A stretch of 64,000 bases of DNA from Sulfurimonas sp. (GCF_028714975.1 NZ_JAQTLH010000001.1:1-64000), one strand, 5' to 3'. Numbered from the stretch's first letter, positions 46,628 through 56,491 are shown. Numbers and translations: made by a program. The notes: generated from the sequence alone by a model not told the origin.

Positions 46628-49363
46628 GTGTTCATAAATAACCTAGCCTATGAGGCGAGTGCGGGGAGCGGTAAGACTTTTATGCTTGTCGTGCGTTATC
46701 TTAGTCTGCTTTTTAAAGGTGCGCAGCCTTCTAAAATTTTGGCTCTTACTTTTACCAACAAAGCTGCAAATGAGATGCAGGAGAGGATTGTTCAAACTCT
46801 TGAGGAGTTACAGAGCAGAGGTGAGTTGGATGAGATAGTAAAAGTTACTGAACTCTCATCTGAGTATCTGCTTGCTAATCGTCAAAGAGTTTTAAATGAG
46901 TTTTTAAATTCGCATACGAAGATAATGACGATAGATAGTTTTTTTACTCAGATTTTACGCAAATTTTCGCTCTATGCCTCTTTGATGCCAGATTTTTCAA
47001 CTTTTTCTTCTCAGCATGAGTTAAAACTTCTTTCGCGGTTTTTAAAAGAGGTAAGTGTTGCAGGCAAAAAAGATACTCTCATCACACTTTGGCTTGCTTC
47101 AAACAAAAGGCTTACTGATATATTTGAGCTTTTAGACGAGTTTTACATCAAGTTTGGGGAGCTAAAAGATATAGAGTTTAAAAAACAAGATGTTGTGCAG
47201 TTTGAGACTCTTGCTCTTGCTTACATGTCGGAGTTAAAAAAAATAGTGACTTCTTGCAAGGCGGCTTCAAGTACGGCTATAAAATCTGTTCAAGCAGAGA
47301 GTTTTGATGAGCTTTGCGCTAAAGCTTGGATAGAGAGAGACAGCCTAAACTATAGTACATTTTCTAAGTGCTTTACTCATGTTATGGATGATTTGCTGCT
47401 TAAAATAAGAGAGGCTATAAAAGAGCAAAATAGAGCCAAAGAGCAAAACTTCTTCTTTGCCGTAAAAGAGCTTGTAGATATCTATGTAAAGAGCAAAAAA
47501 GCACTCTATATGGATGATAGCGAGCTTAGTTTTAACGATGTTACATATCTTGTTTATGAGATTTTAAATCTTATCGACGACAGCGAATTTTTATATTTTA
47601 GGCTTGATTCACAGATTGAACATATGCTCCTTGATGAGTTTCAAGATACGAGCATATTGCAGTATGAGATTTTAAAACCGCTTATAAGCGAGATAACGGC
47701 GGGTAAAGGTATCTTTGATAACGGAAGTTTTTTCTTTGTCGGAGATGTGAAGCAGTCTATTTACAGATTTCGCGGCGGAGTGAGTGCACTTTTTGATACG
47801 GTACGGGAGCAAAACGGCACACGGGTAGAAAAACTTCTTACAAATTATCGCTCGCAAAGGGAGATTGTAGAGTTTGTAAATAGCGTATTTGAACAAAAGA
47901 TAAAAAACTACACACCGCAGTTGGCAAGAGAAGAAGCAAGCGGCGGTTTTGTAGAGGTCGTGCAAAACGATGAGGTGCTTCAAGAAGTTATAGCTCAGGT
48001 TCAAAAATTTTTAGAACTGGGTGCCGATATAAACGAGATAGCCGTTCTTTGTGCAACAAATAAAGACGGTGAAGAGATTAAAGAGGCACTTCATGCCCAA
48101 AATATAGATGTAGTAACCGAGACGACCACAAAACTCATAAATCAAAAAAGCGTAAAAGCCATTTTGGAGTATCTGAAATATCTATATTTTGCGCAAGATA
48201 TCTACGCGCACAACTTTTTTGCTATTATCTCGCAGGAAGTCCGCCCTATAAAAAAGGTTGATTTTAACAAAGCAAAAATTTTAGATGTCGTTAAAAATGT
48301 TATAGATGAGTTTGGACTATTTAGCGATGATTTTAATCAAATAAGATTTTTAAACGAGGTGTCAAGGTACAGTGACATTGAAGCGCTTCTCTTTGAGTAT
48401 GAGAGACTAGAAGCCGGTGCGGCAGCAAGCGAGTTAATCGGTGTCAGGGTGCTTACGATTCATAAGTCAAAAGGTTTGGAGTTTGAACATGTCATAGTTA
48501 CGGACAGACTCAAAAAAGTCCCTGCTGCTCGTGATGCCGTTATCTACGAGTATGACGGTATAACTCTAAAAAATATCTATCTTCGCATAAAAGGACGGGA
48601 TGCGGTAGATAGGGAGTATGCAAATGCTTTAGCCAAAGAGAAATATTTAGTTCGTGAAGATAGTTTAAATGCTCTTTATGTTGCATTTACAAGAGCCAGA
48701 GAAAATCTTGTCGTAGTTTTAAAATCAAAAGACTCTTCGTTTGATATTTTAGATTTAAGTCCTAAGAGCAGCGGAAGCTTAAAGTGTAAAAACGAGTCTG
48801 ACACCTTAGCCTCCCGGATACAATCCCAAACTTTAGAGTATAAAGCGCTTTACTACGGAACGCAAAGCGATATTTTAGAGGTTGAAAAAGTTCAAGAAGA
48901 GGATTTAAAGTCCATAAACTTCGGACTTGCAATGCACTATATGTTAGAGATGTTAGGTGAGTTTACCTCGGTCGTGCCTGACGCGAAAGAGCAAAACATA
49001 TCCTATGCAAAAGATATGATGATAAATAAATACGGCACTCTTTTAGAAGATGAAGAGATAGAAGATATAGAAAATAGAGTAGGACTGCTTTTAAAAAATG
49101 AAGAGTTTATCTTTTTGACTAGTGGTGAGTTCTACAGAGAAAAGGCTATTAGATACAAAAACAACCTCAGATATATAGATCTTTTAGTAAAAAATGATTC
49201 CGTATGGAGTGTAATTGACTATAAAAGCGCTACCTCTTATTCAGAACATCACATAAAGCAGGTTGAGTATTATGTAAAAGCGATAAAAGAGATAACGGGA
49301 GATAGTGTGGAGGGTTATATCTGTTACTTACTGGAAAATAATATAAAAATTGTTAAGATATAA
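46628..49363 (+). CDS. addA: AddA-type helicase-nuclease subunit
   Basis: 911 residues, starting with GTG. Walker A EASAGSGKTFMLVVRYLS, LALTFTNKAANEMQER, LLDEFQDTSILQYE, FFVGDVKQSIYRFRGG and VRVLTIHKSKGLEFEHVIV are the UvrD/RecB helicase motifs. A C-terminal PD-(D/E)XK nuclease shows YIDLLVKNDSVWSVIDYKSA. It unwinds and trims broken DNA ends with AddB. All main motifs look functional. Confidence 0.93.
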   Translation: MFINNLAYEASAGSGKTFMLVVRYLSLLFKGAQPSKILALTFTNKAANEMQERIVQTLEELQSRGELDEIVKVTELSSEYLLANRQRVLNEFLNSHTKIMTIDSFFTQILRKFSLYASLMPDFSTFSSQHELKLLSRFLKEVSVAGKKDTLITLWLASNKRLTDIFELLDEFYIKFGELKDIEFKKQDVVQFETLALAYMSELKKIVTSCKAASSTAIKSVQAESFDELCAKAWIERDSLNYSTFSKCFTHVMDDLLLKIREAIKEQNRAKEQNFFFAVKELVDIYVKSKKALYMDDSELSFNDVTYLVYEILNLIDDSEFLYFRLDSQIEHMLLDEFQDTSILQYEILKPLISEITAGKGIFDNGSFFFVGDVKQSIYRFRGGVSALFDTVREQNGTRVEKLLTNYRSQREIVEFVNSVFEQKIKNYTPQLAREEASGGFVEVVQNDEVLQEVIAQVQKFLELGADINEIAVLCATNKDGEEIKEALHAQNIDVVTETTTKLINQKSVKAILEYLKYLYFAQDIYAHNFFAIISQEVRPIKKVDFNKAKILDVVKNVIDEFGLFSDDFNQIRFLNEVSRYSDIEALLFEYERLEAGAAASELIGVRVLTIHKSKGLEFEHVIVTDRLKKVPAARDAVIYEYDGITLKNIYLRIKGRDAVDREYANALAKEKYLVREDSLNALYVAFTRARENLVVVLKSKDSSFDILDLSPKSSGSLKCKNESDTLASRIQSQTLEYKALYYGTQSDILEVEKVQEEDLKSINFGLAMHYMLEMLGEFTSVVPDAKEQNISYAKDMMINKYGTLLEDEEIEDIENRVGLLLKNEEFIFLTSGEFYREKAIRYKNNLRYIDLLVKNDSVWSVIDYKSATSYSEHHIKQVEYYVKAIKEITGDSVEGYICYLLENNIKIVKI

Positions 49364-49427
49364 TCTAAATTAAAGTTTTGTAAGTTTATAATGGTTAAAG
49401 CAACTTTAAAAAATAAGAGGAGACCGA

Positions 49428-49952
49428 ATGATTAAAAAATGTTTATTTATTGCTTTTTTTCTTCTTTTCGGAAACCATTTATATGCAAAAAGTCATCAGG
49501 TAAAGCAAGTTAGCTCTCCATATCTGCTTGTTGATAAAACAGAAGAGTCTTCATCAAAAAATAAAATCATAACAAAAGCGGAAGAGTATCTCGGCAAATC
49601 TTACGGATTTGGAAATAGAAATGATTTCAAAACAGATTGTTCAGGATTTACTCAAGAAATTTTTGAACAATTCGGTTTATCTCTACCAAGATCTGCGGCA
49701 TTGCAGTCTAAATACGGTTCAAGAGTCGATATTAAAGATTTGCAAGTCGGTGATTTGCTCTTTTACCGCACATACAAAAAAGAGCCTTCTCATGTTGCTA
49801 TTTATGCAGGAAACGGGCAAATGATTCATGCATCTTTTAGAAGCAGACAAGTTCAGTATGATGATATAGGCAAGAGTTATTATAAGCAGCGATTTATGTA
49901 TGCAAAAAGACTTGCCCTGGTTGATCAAGATTTGTCTACTCAAACAAACTAG
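49428..49952 (+). CDS. NlpC/P60 peptidoglycan endopeptidase
   Basis: 174 residues. A signal peptide (CLFIAFFLLFGNHLYA) precedes the catalytic domain: TDCSGFTQEIFEQFG holds the nucleophile cysteine, SHVAIYAGNGQMIHAS holds the histidine, and the usual LQVGDLLFY lies between. It cuts peptide bonds in peptidoglycan during growth or separation. AGGAGA provides the ribosome-binding site. Confidence 0.92.
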   Translation: MIKKCLFIAFFLLFGNHLYAKSHQVKQVSSPYLLVDKTEESSSKNKIITKAEEYLGKSYGFGNRNDFKTDCSGFTQEIFEQFGLSLPRSAALQSKYGSRVDIKDLQVGDLLFYRTYKKEPSHVAIYAGNGQMIHASFRSRQVQYDDIGKSYYKQRFMYAKRLALVDQDLSTQTN

Positions 49953-50029
49953 CCTCACTTTTAACAAACCTTAAAAAAACCATAAATTAAGTTATTTATA
50001 AGTATATTAAGATATACTTTCGCCAATTA

Positions 50030-50054
50030 AACAAACCATTATAAATGATTTGTT
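50030..50054 (+). promoter_or_regulatory. Inverted repeat in the rplM leader
   Basis: AACAAACCATT (50030-50040) pairs with AATGATTTGTT (50044-50054) at 10 of 11 positions, 26 bp before the rplM start. A promoter-like TATACT lies about 15 bp upstream. L13 represses its own mRNA in E. coli, so an RNA regulatory element is possible. Confidence 0.4.
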
Positions 50055-50080
50055 AAGAAAATTACTTGAAAGGTTCAAGA

Positions 50081-50503
50081 ATGAAATTTACGAAAATTGC
50101 AACTCCTGAACAAATCGATCAAAAATGGGTTTTGATTGATGCTGAAGGTAAAACTTTTGGTCGTATTATTACTGAAGTAGCAACAATACTTCGTGGTAAA
50201 AACAAACCGTGTTTTACTCCAAATATCGACTGTGGTGACTATGTAGTCATAGTTAATGCTTCAAAAGCGAAATTTAACGGTCTTGGAAAAGTAGCTAACA
50301 AAGAGTACTTCTCTCATTCAGGTTACTTCGGTAGTACAAAAAGCGTTAAAATGACTGAACTTTTAGAGAAAAATCCTGAGAAGTTGTATAAACTAGCTGC
50401 TCGCGGTATGCTTCCTAAAACTAAACTTGGCGCTAAAATGATTAAAAAATTAAAAATATATGCAGGTGCTGAGCATCCTCACACTGCACAATTAGCTAAG
50501 TAA
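50081..50503 (+). CDS. rplM: 50S ribosomal protein L13
   Basis: 140 residues from ATG 50081, preceded by AAAGG; the in-frame TTG at 50066 would add residues not seen in L13. KWVLIDAEGKTFGRIITEVA, GDYVVIVNASKAKFNGLG and RGMLPKTKLGAKMIKKLKIY are characteristic. It is an early-assembling 23S rRNA-binding protein, cotranscribed with rpsI. Confidence 0.96.
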   Translation: MKFTKIATPEQIDQKWVLIDAEGKTFGRIITEVATILRGKNKPCFTPNIDCGDYVVIVNASKAKFNGLGKVANKEYFSHSGYFGSTKSVKMTELLEKNPEKLYKLAARGMLPKTKLGAKMIKKLKIYAGAEHPHTAQLAK

Positions 50504-50512
50504 GGATACCGG

Positions 50513-50902
50513 ATGGCAAAAGTATATGCAACAGGTCGTCGTAAGGCGTCAATAGCAAAAGTATGGTTAACTCCAGGCAGCGGAAATATGACTATAAACG
50601 GTCTTTCATTAGATGCGTGGTTAGGTGGATTAGAGGCTAAAAAACTTCGTGTTAAGCAACCTCTTGCTCTAACTAAACAAGATACGTCGGTTGATATCGT
50701 AGCTACTGTTTTAGGTGGTGGTTTCGGTGGTCAAGCTGACGCTCTTCGTCATGGTATTTCTCGTGCATTAGTAAGATTTAACCCTTCACTAAAAGCGATT
50801 TTAAAACCTGAAGGTATGATGACTCGTGACTCTCGTACGGTTGAGAGAAAAAAACCGGGCAAGCGCAAAGCTCGTCGTTCTCGCCAGTTCTCAAAGCGTT
50901 AA
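50513..50902 (+). CDS. rpsI: 30S ribosomal protein S9
   Basis: 129 residues. [40 protein letters not shown] and the basic C-terminus [17 protein letters not shown], which reaches the P site, are all present. It starts 9 bp after rplM. Confidence 0.97.
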   Translation: MAKVYATGRRKASIAKVWLTPGSGNMTINGLSLDAWLGGLEAKKLRVKQPLALTKQDTSVDIVATVLGGGFGGQADALRHGISRALVRFNPSLKAILKPEGMMTRDSRTVERKKPGKRKARRSRQFSKR

Positions 50903-50922
50903 TCGTTTTAAGAACTTCTTTG

Positions 50923-50941
50923 TCAGTGCTTTTTGCACTGA
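50923..50941 (+). terminator. Probable terminator after rpsI
   Basis: TCAGTGC (50923-50929) pairs with GCACTGA (50935-50941) around TTTTT, a 7-bp perfect stem. The trailing T-run is short, so efficiency is uncertain. Confidence 0.6.
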
Positions 50942-51005
50942 TAAAATCTCCTTTAAAATCTTCCTATTAATAACTTTGGTATAATCACTCAAAAAAAGAG
51001 TAATT

Positions 51006-52502
51006 TTGCGCTATATTTTCCTTCTATTTTTATCTATAAACCTTTTTTCATCAACACTCAATCTTGCGATATCTGCCAATCCATCAAGATTAAACCCTAT
51101 TTTAGCCACAGATTCAAGCTCATCGGAGATAACAGGCTTTTTGTTTAACGGACTTGTAAAGTACGATAAAGATTTGTCGACAATTATCGGTGATTTGGCA
51201 AAAGAGTTCTATTTTGAAGATGAGACGACCCTGCTTTTTAAACTTCACGAAAATATAAAGTGGCATGACGGCAAGAAATTTAGTGCAAAAGATGTTGTTT
51301 TTACTTATGAGGTACTTGTATCGTCAAAAATAAGCTCACCATATAGTGCAAATTTTAGGTTTGTAAAAAGTGTTGAAGCGGTTGATGAGCTTACCGTGAG
51401 GGTGAAGTATAAAGAGCCTTATTTTAAGGCGCTTGAGACTTGGATGATGGGAATTTTGCCTCGGCATATACTTAAAGATGAGCAAAATTTAATGAACTCG
51501 TCGTTTAACACAAATCCCATAGGAACGGGTGCATATAAGCTTCATCAGTTGGAACACTCTAAAAATATTATACTAGTTGCATTTGATGACTATTTTGAAG
51601 GTCGTGCAAAGATTGATAAAATATCTTTTCATGTCATAGCAGACCCGATGACACGCTTTTTAATGTTAAAATCATCGGCTTTAGATGTAGGAAGCATAGA
51701 GCCTATGCAGTATGAGAAACAGCTTGATAAAGGGTTTTTTAACAAATTTAACATATATGAAAATATTTCGCAGTCATATACATATCTCGGTTTTAATTTG
51801 CGGCTTGAGAAGTTTAAAAACCCCAAAATCAGGGAGGCTCTCTCTTTAGCCATTAATAGAGAAGAGTTGGTAAAAATCCTATTTTTTAATCATGCAAAAG
51901 TTTGCACGGGACCTTTTCTTCCCGGAACAAAAGCGTTTAACGAAGATGTAAAAGTACCTCTTCAAAATATAAAAAAAGCAAAAGAGCTTTTAAAAGAAGC
52001 CGGCTATGATGAAAATAATCCTTTTACTTTTGAGATTGCAACATCAAATTCAAGCGAAATCAGACCATACGCAGCTCAAATTTTACAGCATCAGCTTAAA
52101 GAGGCGGGTATAATCGTCACTTTGCGGGTTATGGAGTGGCAGGCATTTTTAAATATGGTTGTTTTTCCTAGAAAATTTGACAGCGTGCTGCTTGGATGGG
52201 GACTCTCTCCTACACCCGATCCGTATATGTTTTGGCATAGCCAAAGCGATAAAAAGGGCGGGTTTAATCTGGTAGGTTATTATAATCCGAAGATAGATAA
52301 GATGATTGAAGAGTCGCAAAGCATGATAGATAACGAAAAATTGTCTAAGAGCTGGAGAGAGATGTTTCAGGTAATAACCGATGAAAATCCGTATCTGTTT
52401 TTATACATCCCAAACTCCATAACGACTGTAAGTAAAGAGATAAAAAATGTAGAACCGAGTAAGGGCGGTATCTGGCATAATTACATAAAATGGGAGAAAT
52501 AA
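51006..52502 (+). CDS. Peptide-type ABC transporter substrate-binding protein
   Basis: 498 residues, starting with TTG. A signal peptide (YIFLLFLSINLFSS) is followed by the SBP_bac_5 fold: NPSRLNPILATDSSSSEITG, HENIKWHDGKKFSAKDVVFT, NPIGTGAYKLH and KARAL-type helices near NPKIREALSLAINREELVKI. It delivers peptides or similar solutes to a permease that is not encoded nearby. TGGTATAAT at 50977-50985 is an extended -10 for it. Confidence 0.88.
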   Translation: MRYIFLLFLSINLFSSTLNLAISANPSRLNPILATDSSSSEITGFLFNGLVKYDKDLSTIIGDLAKEFYFEDETTLLFKLHENIKWHDGKKFSAKDVVFTYEVLVSSKISSPYSANFRFVKSVEAVDELTVRVKYKEPYFKALETWMMGILPRHILKDEQNLMNSSFNTNPIGTGAYKLHQLEHSKNIILVAFDDYFEGRAKIDKISFHVIADPMTRFLMLKSSALDVGSIEPMQYEKQLDKGFFNKFNIYENISQSYTYLGFNLRLEKFKNPKIREALSLAINREELVKILFFNHAKVCTGPFLPGTKAFNEDVKVPLQNIKKAKELLKEAGYDENNPFTFEIATSNSSEIRPYAAQILQHQLKEAGIIVTLRVMEWQAFLNMVVFPRKFDSVLLGWGLSPTPDPYMFWHSQSDKKGGFNLVGYYNPKIDKMIEESQSMIDNEKLSKSWREMFQVITDENPYLFLYIPNSITTVSKEIKNVEPSKGGIWHNYIKWEK

Positions 52503-52503
52503 A

Positions 52504-53142
52504 TTGATAATACTTTTTGATTTAGACGGTACGCTTATCGACTCTACCGAGGCAATTTTGGAGTCGTTTCACCACTCTTTTGATTTTCATAAAGCTCTCA
52601 AGCAAAAAGATGAGGATATAAAAGCTCTTATAGGCTACCCGCTTGACACAATGTATGAAAAACTTGGGGTAGAGAGCGATAAAGTTTGGGATTATGTTGC
52701 AACTTATAAAGAGCATTACAGAAAAATTGCGACTCAAAAAACCGAGCTTTTACAAAATGCCAAAGAGGCGGTTTTGTTAGCCAAAGAGTTTGCTACGCTT
52801 GGGATAGTGACGACAAAAACGGCACTTTATTCTAGGGAGTTGATGGAGCATTTTGAACTTATGAGCTATTTTGAAGTTCTTATCGGCAGAGAAGATGTAG
52901 AACATCCAAAACCTCATTCAGAGCCTATACTAAGAGCCTTAGAGAAATTAGAGACTAAAAATAGAGAAATATGGATGATTGGAGATACAAAATTGGATCT
53001 AATCTCTGCAAAAAATGCAAATATAAATTCAATAGGTGTTTTGAGCGGTTATGATACGTATGAGAGTTTAAAAGAACATACAAATATTATATTTAATGAT
53101 GCACTTGAAGCTATGATTTATCTGCAAAATAGGAAAAAATAA
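52504..53142 (+). CDS. HAD-family phosphatase (phosphoglycolate phosphatase-like)
   Basis: 212 residues, starting with TTG. FDLDGTLIDSTEAI carries the nucleophile and acid aspartates, TTKTALYSRELM motif II, and IGDTKLDLISAKNA motif IV. The cap domain is of the helical type. Substrate unproven; phosphoglycolate is a common one in autotrophs. It starts 1 bp after the binding-protein stop. Confidence 0.87.
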   Translation: MIILFDLDGTLIDSTEAILESFHHSFDFHKALKQKDEDIKALIGYPLDTMYEKLGVESDKVWDYVATYKEHYRKIATQKTELLQNAKEAVLLAKEFATLGIVTTKTALYSRELMEHFELMSYFEVLIGREDVEHPKPHSEPILRALEKLETKNREIWMIGDTKLDLISAKNANINSIGVLSGYDTYESLKEHTNIIFNDALEAMIYLQNRKK

Positions 53143-53199
53143 CACACTTTTTTTTCTTCTTAAAAAAGAGCCCGCTTTCAAGCTATATTTAAGAGCAAC

Positions 53200-53228
53200 T
53201 TGTCTAAAATAAGCGGTTAAAATAGAAT
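53200..53228 (+). promoter_or_regulatory. Promoter of the por operon
   Basis: TTGTCT (53200-53205) and TAGAAT (53223-53228) are 17 bp apart, 37 bp before porC, with AAGGAGAG as ribosome-binding site. Confidence 0.65.
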
Positions 53229-53265
53229 TGATGGTTCTTATATTTATTAAAAAGAAGGAGAGTTT

Positions 53266-53823
53266 ATGCTAGAAATTAGATGGCATAGTCGTGCTGGACA
53301 AGGCGCTGTTACGGGCGCTAAAGGTTTAGCGGATGTTATTTCTACAACTGGTAAGCATGTACAAGCGTTTGCATTTTATGGATCTGCAAAACGCGGAGCT
53401 GCGATGACAGCTTATAACCGTGTAGATGATAAAGTGATTATGAATCATGAAAAATATATGAGACCTGATTATGTTTTTGTTATTGACCCTGCGTTAGCAA
53501 TTACGACTGATATTACAATAAACCATAAAGATAGCACTAAGTATATAATAACAACTCATATGAGTACACAAGAGTTGATTAAGGCTCAGCCTAAGCTTGA
53601 GGGGAAAGATGTTTATACTGTTGACTGTATAACAATTGCAAATGAGACTATCGGTCGCGCAATTCCTAATACGCCGATGCTCGGTGCATTTATGAAAGTT
53701 TCCGGAATGTATGACATCGAATTTTTTAAAGATAGTATGAAGAGAGTTCTTGGAAAATTACCACAAAAGATAATTGATGCAAATATGCTTGCAATTCAAC
53801 GCGCTTTTGATGAAGTGAAATAA
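53266..53823 (+). CDS. porC: Pyruvate:ferredoxin oxidoreductase gamma subunit
   Basis: 185 residues. EIRWHSRAGQGAVTGAKGLA is the signature of the gamma subunit, followed by FYGSAKRGAAMTAYNRV and AIPNTPMLGAFMKVSG. It is one of four subunits that reversibly convert pyruvate and CoA to acetyl-CoA; in chemolithoautotrophic relatives the enzyme runs in the carboxylating direction with the reductive TCA cycle. Confidence 0.93.
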   Translation: MLEIRWHSRAGQGAVTGAKGLADVISTTGKHVQAFAFYGSAKRGAAMTAYNRVDDKVIMNHEKYMRPDYVFVIDPALAITTDITINHKDSTKYIITTHMSTQELIKAQPKLEGKDVYTVDCITIANETIGRAIPNTPMLGAFMKVSGMYDIEFFKDSMKRVLGKLPQKIIDANMLAIQRAFDEVK

Positions 53824-53830
53824 GGGATTT

Positions 53831-54229
53831 ATGATGGCGAAAAAAGGGTGGGATGAGTTTGAAATCGGGGCTATGCTTCGTACTTTCAACGGAAAAATAG
53901 AAAATATTGCAGCAACTCAGCAGCAAGACCGTGATTATTCAGAAAATAGTTCATATACTGCTAGTGTAGCTGACTGGAGGCTGATTAAGCCGATATTTAA
54001 CAAAGATTACTGTATTGACTGTCAATTTTGTTGGGTATATTGTCCGGATGTATCAATCATATCAAGAGATAAAAAATTGATTGGCGTAGATATGGATCAC
54101 TGTAAAGGCTGTGGTATTTGTGTTGAGGTTTGTCCTACAAACCCAAAATCACTGCTAATGTTCCCTGAACAAGCAGACGAAGAGTCAGAAATTGCAAACT
54201 GGCCGAAAAAAGATGAGAAGGAAGCGTAA
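53831..54229 (+). CDS. porD: Pyruvate:ferredoxin oxidoreductase delta subunit
   Basis: 132 residues. Two 4Fe-4S cluster motifs, CIDCQFCWVYCPD and CKGCGICVEVCPTNP, mark it as the ferredoxin-like delta subunit. An N-terminal extension of about 50 residues precedes them. It starts 7 bp after porC and overlaps porA by one base. Confidence 0.94.
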   Translation: MMAKKGWDEFEIGAMLRTFNGKIENIAATQQQDRDYSENSSYTASVADWRLIKPIFNKDYCIDCQFCWVYCPDVSIISRDKKLIGVDMDHCKGCGICVEVCPTNPKSLLMFPEQADEESEIANWPKKDEKEA

Positions 54230-55452
54230 TGGCATTTGATAAAATGGAATTAAGAGAAGTAGAAGTATGGGACGGTAATTATGCCGCTGCTCATGCAATG
54301 AGACAAGCTCAAATTGATGTTGTTGCTGCTTATCCTATTACACCCTCAACTCCTATCGTTGAGAGTTATGCACAGTTTTTAGCAGACGGTTACATCGAGG
54401 GCGAGTTTGTAATGGTTGAATCGGAACATGCTGCAATGTCAGGATGTATAGGCGCTGCTGCGGCAGGTGGGCGTGTTGCAACAGCTACATCTTCTCAAGG
54501 TCTTGCTCTTATGTCTGAAACACTTTATCAAGCATCGGGAATGAGACTTCCAATCGTTTTAAATCTTGTAAACCGTGCGCTTGCATCACCGCTGAATGTT
54601 AACGGCGACCATTCTGATATGTATATGATTCGCGACAGCGGTTGGATTCAGTTTGATGCATTTTGTCCTCAAGAAACTTATGATTTAAATCTTATGGCAT
54701 TTAAAGTAGCCGAAGATCACGATATAAGACTTCCTGCTATCGTAAATCAAGACGGTTTTATGACATCTCATACTGCTCAAGGCGTTCATACTCTAAACGA
54801 TGATGTTGCTTACGGATTTGTCGGTGAGTATAAACCGATGAATGATATGCTTGACTTTGAACATCCCGTAACTCACGGTGTTCAGACTGAAGAGGATTGG
54901 CATTTTGAGCATAAAGCTCGTCAACATAGCGACTTAATGACGAAAGTTATGCCGAAAATTCAAGAAGTATTTGCTGATTTTGAAAAGCTGACAGGCCGCA
55001 AATATAATCCTGTAGAAAAGTATGATATGGATGATGCGGATGTATGCGTTGTTTGTATGGGTAGTTCGGTTGAAACTGCTCGTGAAGTTGCAACGGAAAT
55101 GAGAACAAAAGGTATTAAAGCCGGCGTTGTCGGTTTACGCGTAGTTCGTCCGTTACCGTTTTTTGAAATTGCAGAGGCTCTAAAAGGCGTAAAAGCAATC
55201 GCTGCACTTGACCGTTCATCACCAAACGGTGCCGCAGGAATGTTGTTTAACGAGATTGCAGGAGCGCTGTTCAATACGGATACAAAAGCACTTCTTTCAG
55301 GTTATGTATACGGTCTAGGCGGTCGTGACTTAACGAAAGCACATTTAGTTGCATTATATAATGAGTTGCAAGCAAATGCTGATGCAGGTAAAGTGACTAC
55401 ACAATTACAACAATTTATCGGTGTTCGTGGACCGAAATTAGCATTTTTATAG
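54229..55452 (+). CDS. porA: Pyruvate:ferredoxin oxidoreductase alpha subunit
   Basis: 407 residues. AAYPITPSTPIVESYAQFLA, FVMVESEHAAMSGCIGAAAA and TATSSQGLALMSETLYQASG belong to the pyrimidine-binding domain, and VVCMGSSVETAREVATEM to the middle domain. The sequence fits pyruvate rather than 2-oxoglutarate oxidoreductase, as does the gamma-delta-alpha-beta gene order. Confidence 0.94.
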   Translation: MAFDKMELREVEVWDGNYAAAHAMRQAQIDVVAAYPITPSTPIVESYAQFLADGYIEGEFVMVESEHAAMSGCIGAAAAGGRVATATSSQGLALMSETLYQASGMRLPIVLNLVNRALASPLNVNGDHSDMYMIRDSGWIQFDAFCPQETYDLNLMAFKVAEDHDIRLPAIVNQDGFMTSHTAQGVHTLNDDVAYGFVGEYKPMNDMLDFEHPVTHGVQTEEDWHFEHKARQHSDLMTKVMPKIQEVFADFEKLTGRKYNPVEKYDMDDADVCVVCMGSSVETAREVATEMRTKGIKAGVVGLRVVRPLPFFEIAEALKGVKAIAALDRSSPNGAAGMLFNEIAGALFNTDTKALLSGYVYGLGGRDLTKAHLVALYNELQANADAGKVTTQLQQFIGVRGPKLAFL

Positions 55453-55461
55453 GAGAAAACT

Positions 55462-56418
55462 GTGAGCGAAGTAAAAAATATTAAAAACTTAAAAGAGTTT
55501 TCGACATCGGCTGACCGTTTTGAAGGTGCAAACCTTTTATGTCCCGGTTGTGCACACTCAATTATTGTTCGTGAAGTATTAAATGCAACAAATGATGACT
55601 TGGTTTTAGCAGCATCTACAGGATGTTTAGAAGTATGTACGGCAGTTTATCCATACACTTCATGGGATGCTTCTTGGATTCATATCGGTTTTGAAAACAG
55701 TTCAACTGCTATTGCAGGTGCAGAGACAATGCATAAAGCGTTGAAGAAAAAAGGTCGCTTAAAACAACCGGATAGAAACCCTAAATTTATCTCTTTTGCA
55801 GGAGATGGTGCATCTTATGATATCGGTTTTCAGTGGATTTCCGGATGTATGGAACGCGGTCATAATATGATGCATATCGTACTTGATAACGAAGTTTATG
55901 CAAATACGGGAGGACAAAGATCTTCATCTACTCCTATAGGTTCTTCTGCTACGACTGCTCCTGCGGGAAAAATCAGTTATGGCGAGAAGAGAAACAAAAA
56001 AGATATGATGGCTATTATGGCAGCGCATGGTATCCCTTATGCTGCGCAAGTTTCTCCAAATAAGTGGAAAGATATGGTTAAAAAGATTCAACATGGTATG
56101 GCGGTTGAAGGACCTGTATTTATCAATGCTGTTTCACCGTGTACTACAGAGTGGAAGTTTGATCCAAAAGACACTATGAACATAGCTGATTTGGCGACTG
56201 ACTCTTTAGTGTTTCCACTTTATGAGATAATTGACGGTCGTGAATTAAATATCACTTATAGACCTAAAAATGTTGTTCCTGTTGAGGAGTATTTAGCTGC
56301 TCAGGGGCGTTTTAAACACCTTTTTAAAGATGAGTACAAGTACTTAATCAAAGAGTGGCAAGATAGAGTAGATGAGAAGTGGGCGTACTTACAACGCCGT
56401 GAAGAAGCTAGAATCTAA
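55462..56418 (+). CDS. porB: Pyruvate:ferredoxin oxidoreductase beta subunit
   Basis: 318 residues. CPGCAHSIIVREV and STGCLEVCTAVYP supply cysteines for the proximal cluster, and AGDGASYDIGFQWISG with VLDNEVYANTGGQRSSSTP binds thiamine pyrophosphate. It completes the operon; strong inverted repeats follow. Confidence 0.95.
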   Translation: MSEVKNIKNLKEFSTSADRFEGANLLCPGCAHSIIVREVLNATNDDLVLAASTGCLEVCTAVYPYTSWDASWIHIGFENSSTAIAGAETMHKALKKKGRLKQPDRNPKFISFAGDGASYDIGFQWISGCMERGHNMMHIVLDNEVYANTGGQRSSSTPIGSSATTAPAGKISYGEKRNKKDMMAIMAAHGIPYAAQVSPNKWKDMVKKIQHGMAVEGPVFINAVSPCTTEWKFDPKDTMNIADLATDSLVFPLYEIIDGRELNITYRPKNVVPVEEYLAAQGRFKHLFKDEYKYLIKEWQDRVDEKWAYLQRREEARI

Positions 56419-56433
56419 AAAAGCTTTATCTTC

Positions 56434-56491
56434 GGCGCGCTTTGCGCCTAACTCAGACACGGCATACTGCAGTATAGCCTTAGTCTGAGTT
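56434..56491. terminator. Two inverted repeats after porB
   Basis: GGCGC (56434-56438) pairs with GCGCC (56444-56448). AACTCAGAC (56450-56458) pairs with GTCTGAGTT (56483-56491), enclosing GGC/GCC and a 12-bp palindrome ATACTGCAGTAT. The long stem could terminate por transcription, though no T-run follows. Confidence 0.5.

Noticed and set aside
50066-50080. TTG start for rplM five codons upstream
   Set aside because: It overlaps the ribosome-binding region and adds residues absent from L13 proteins.
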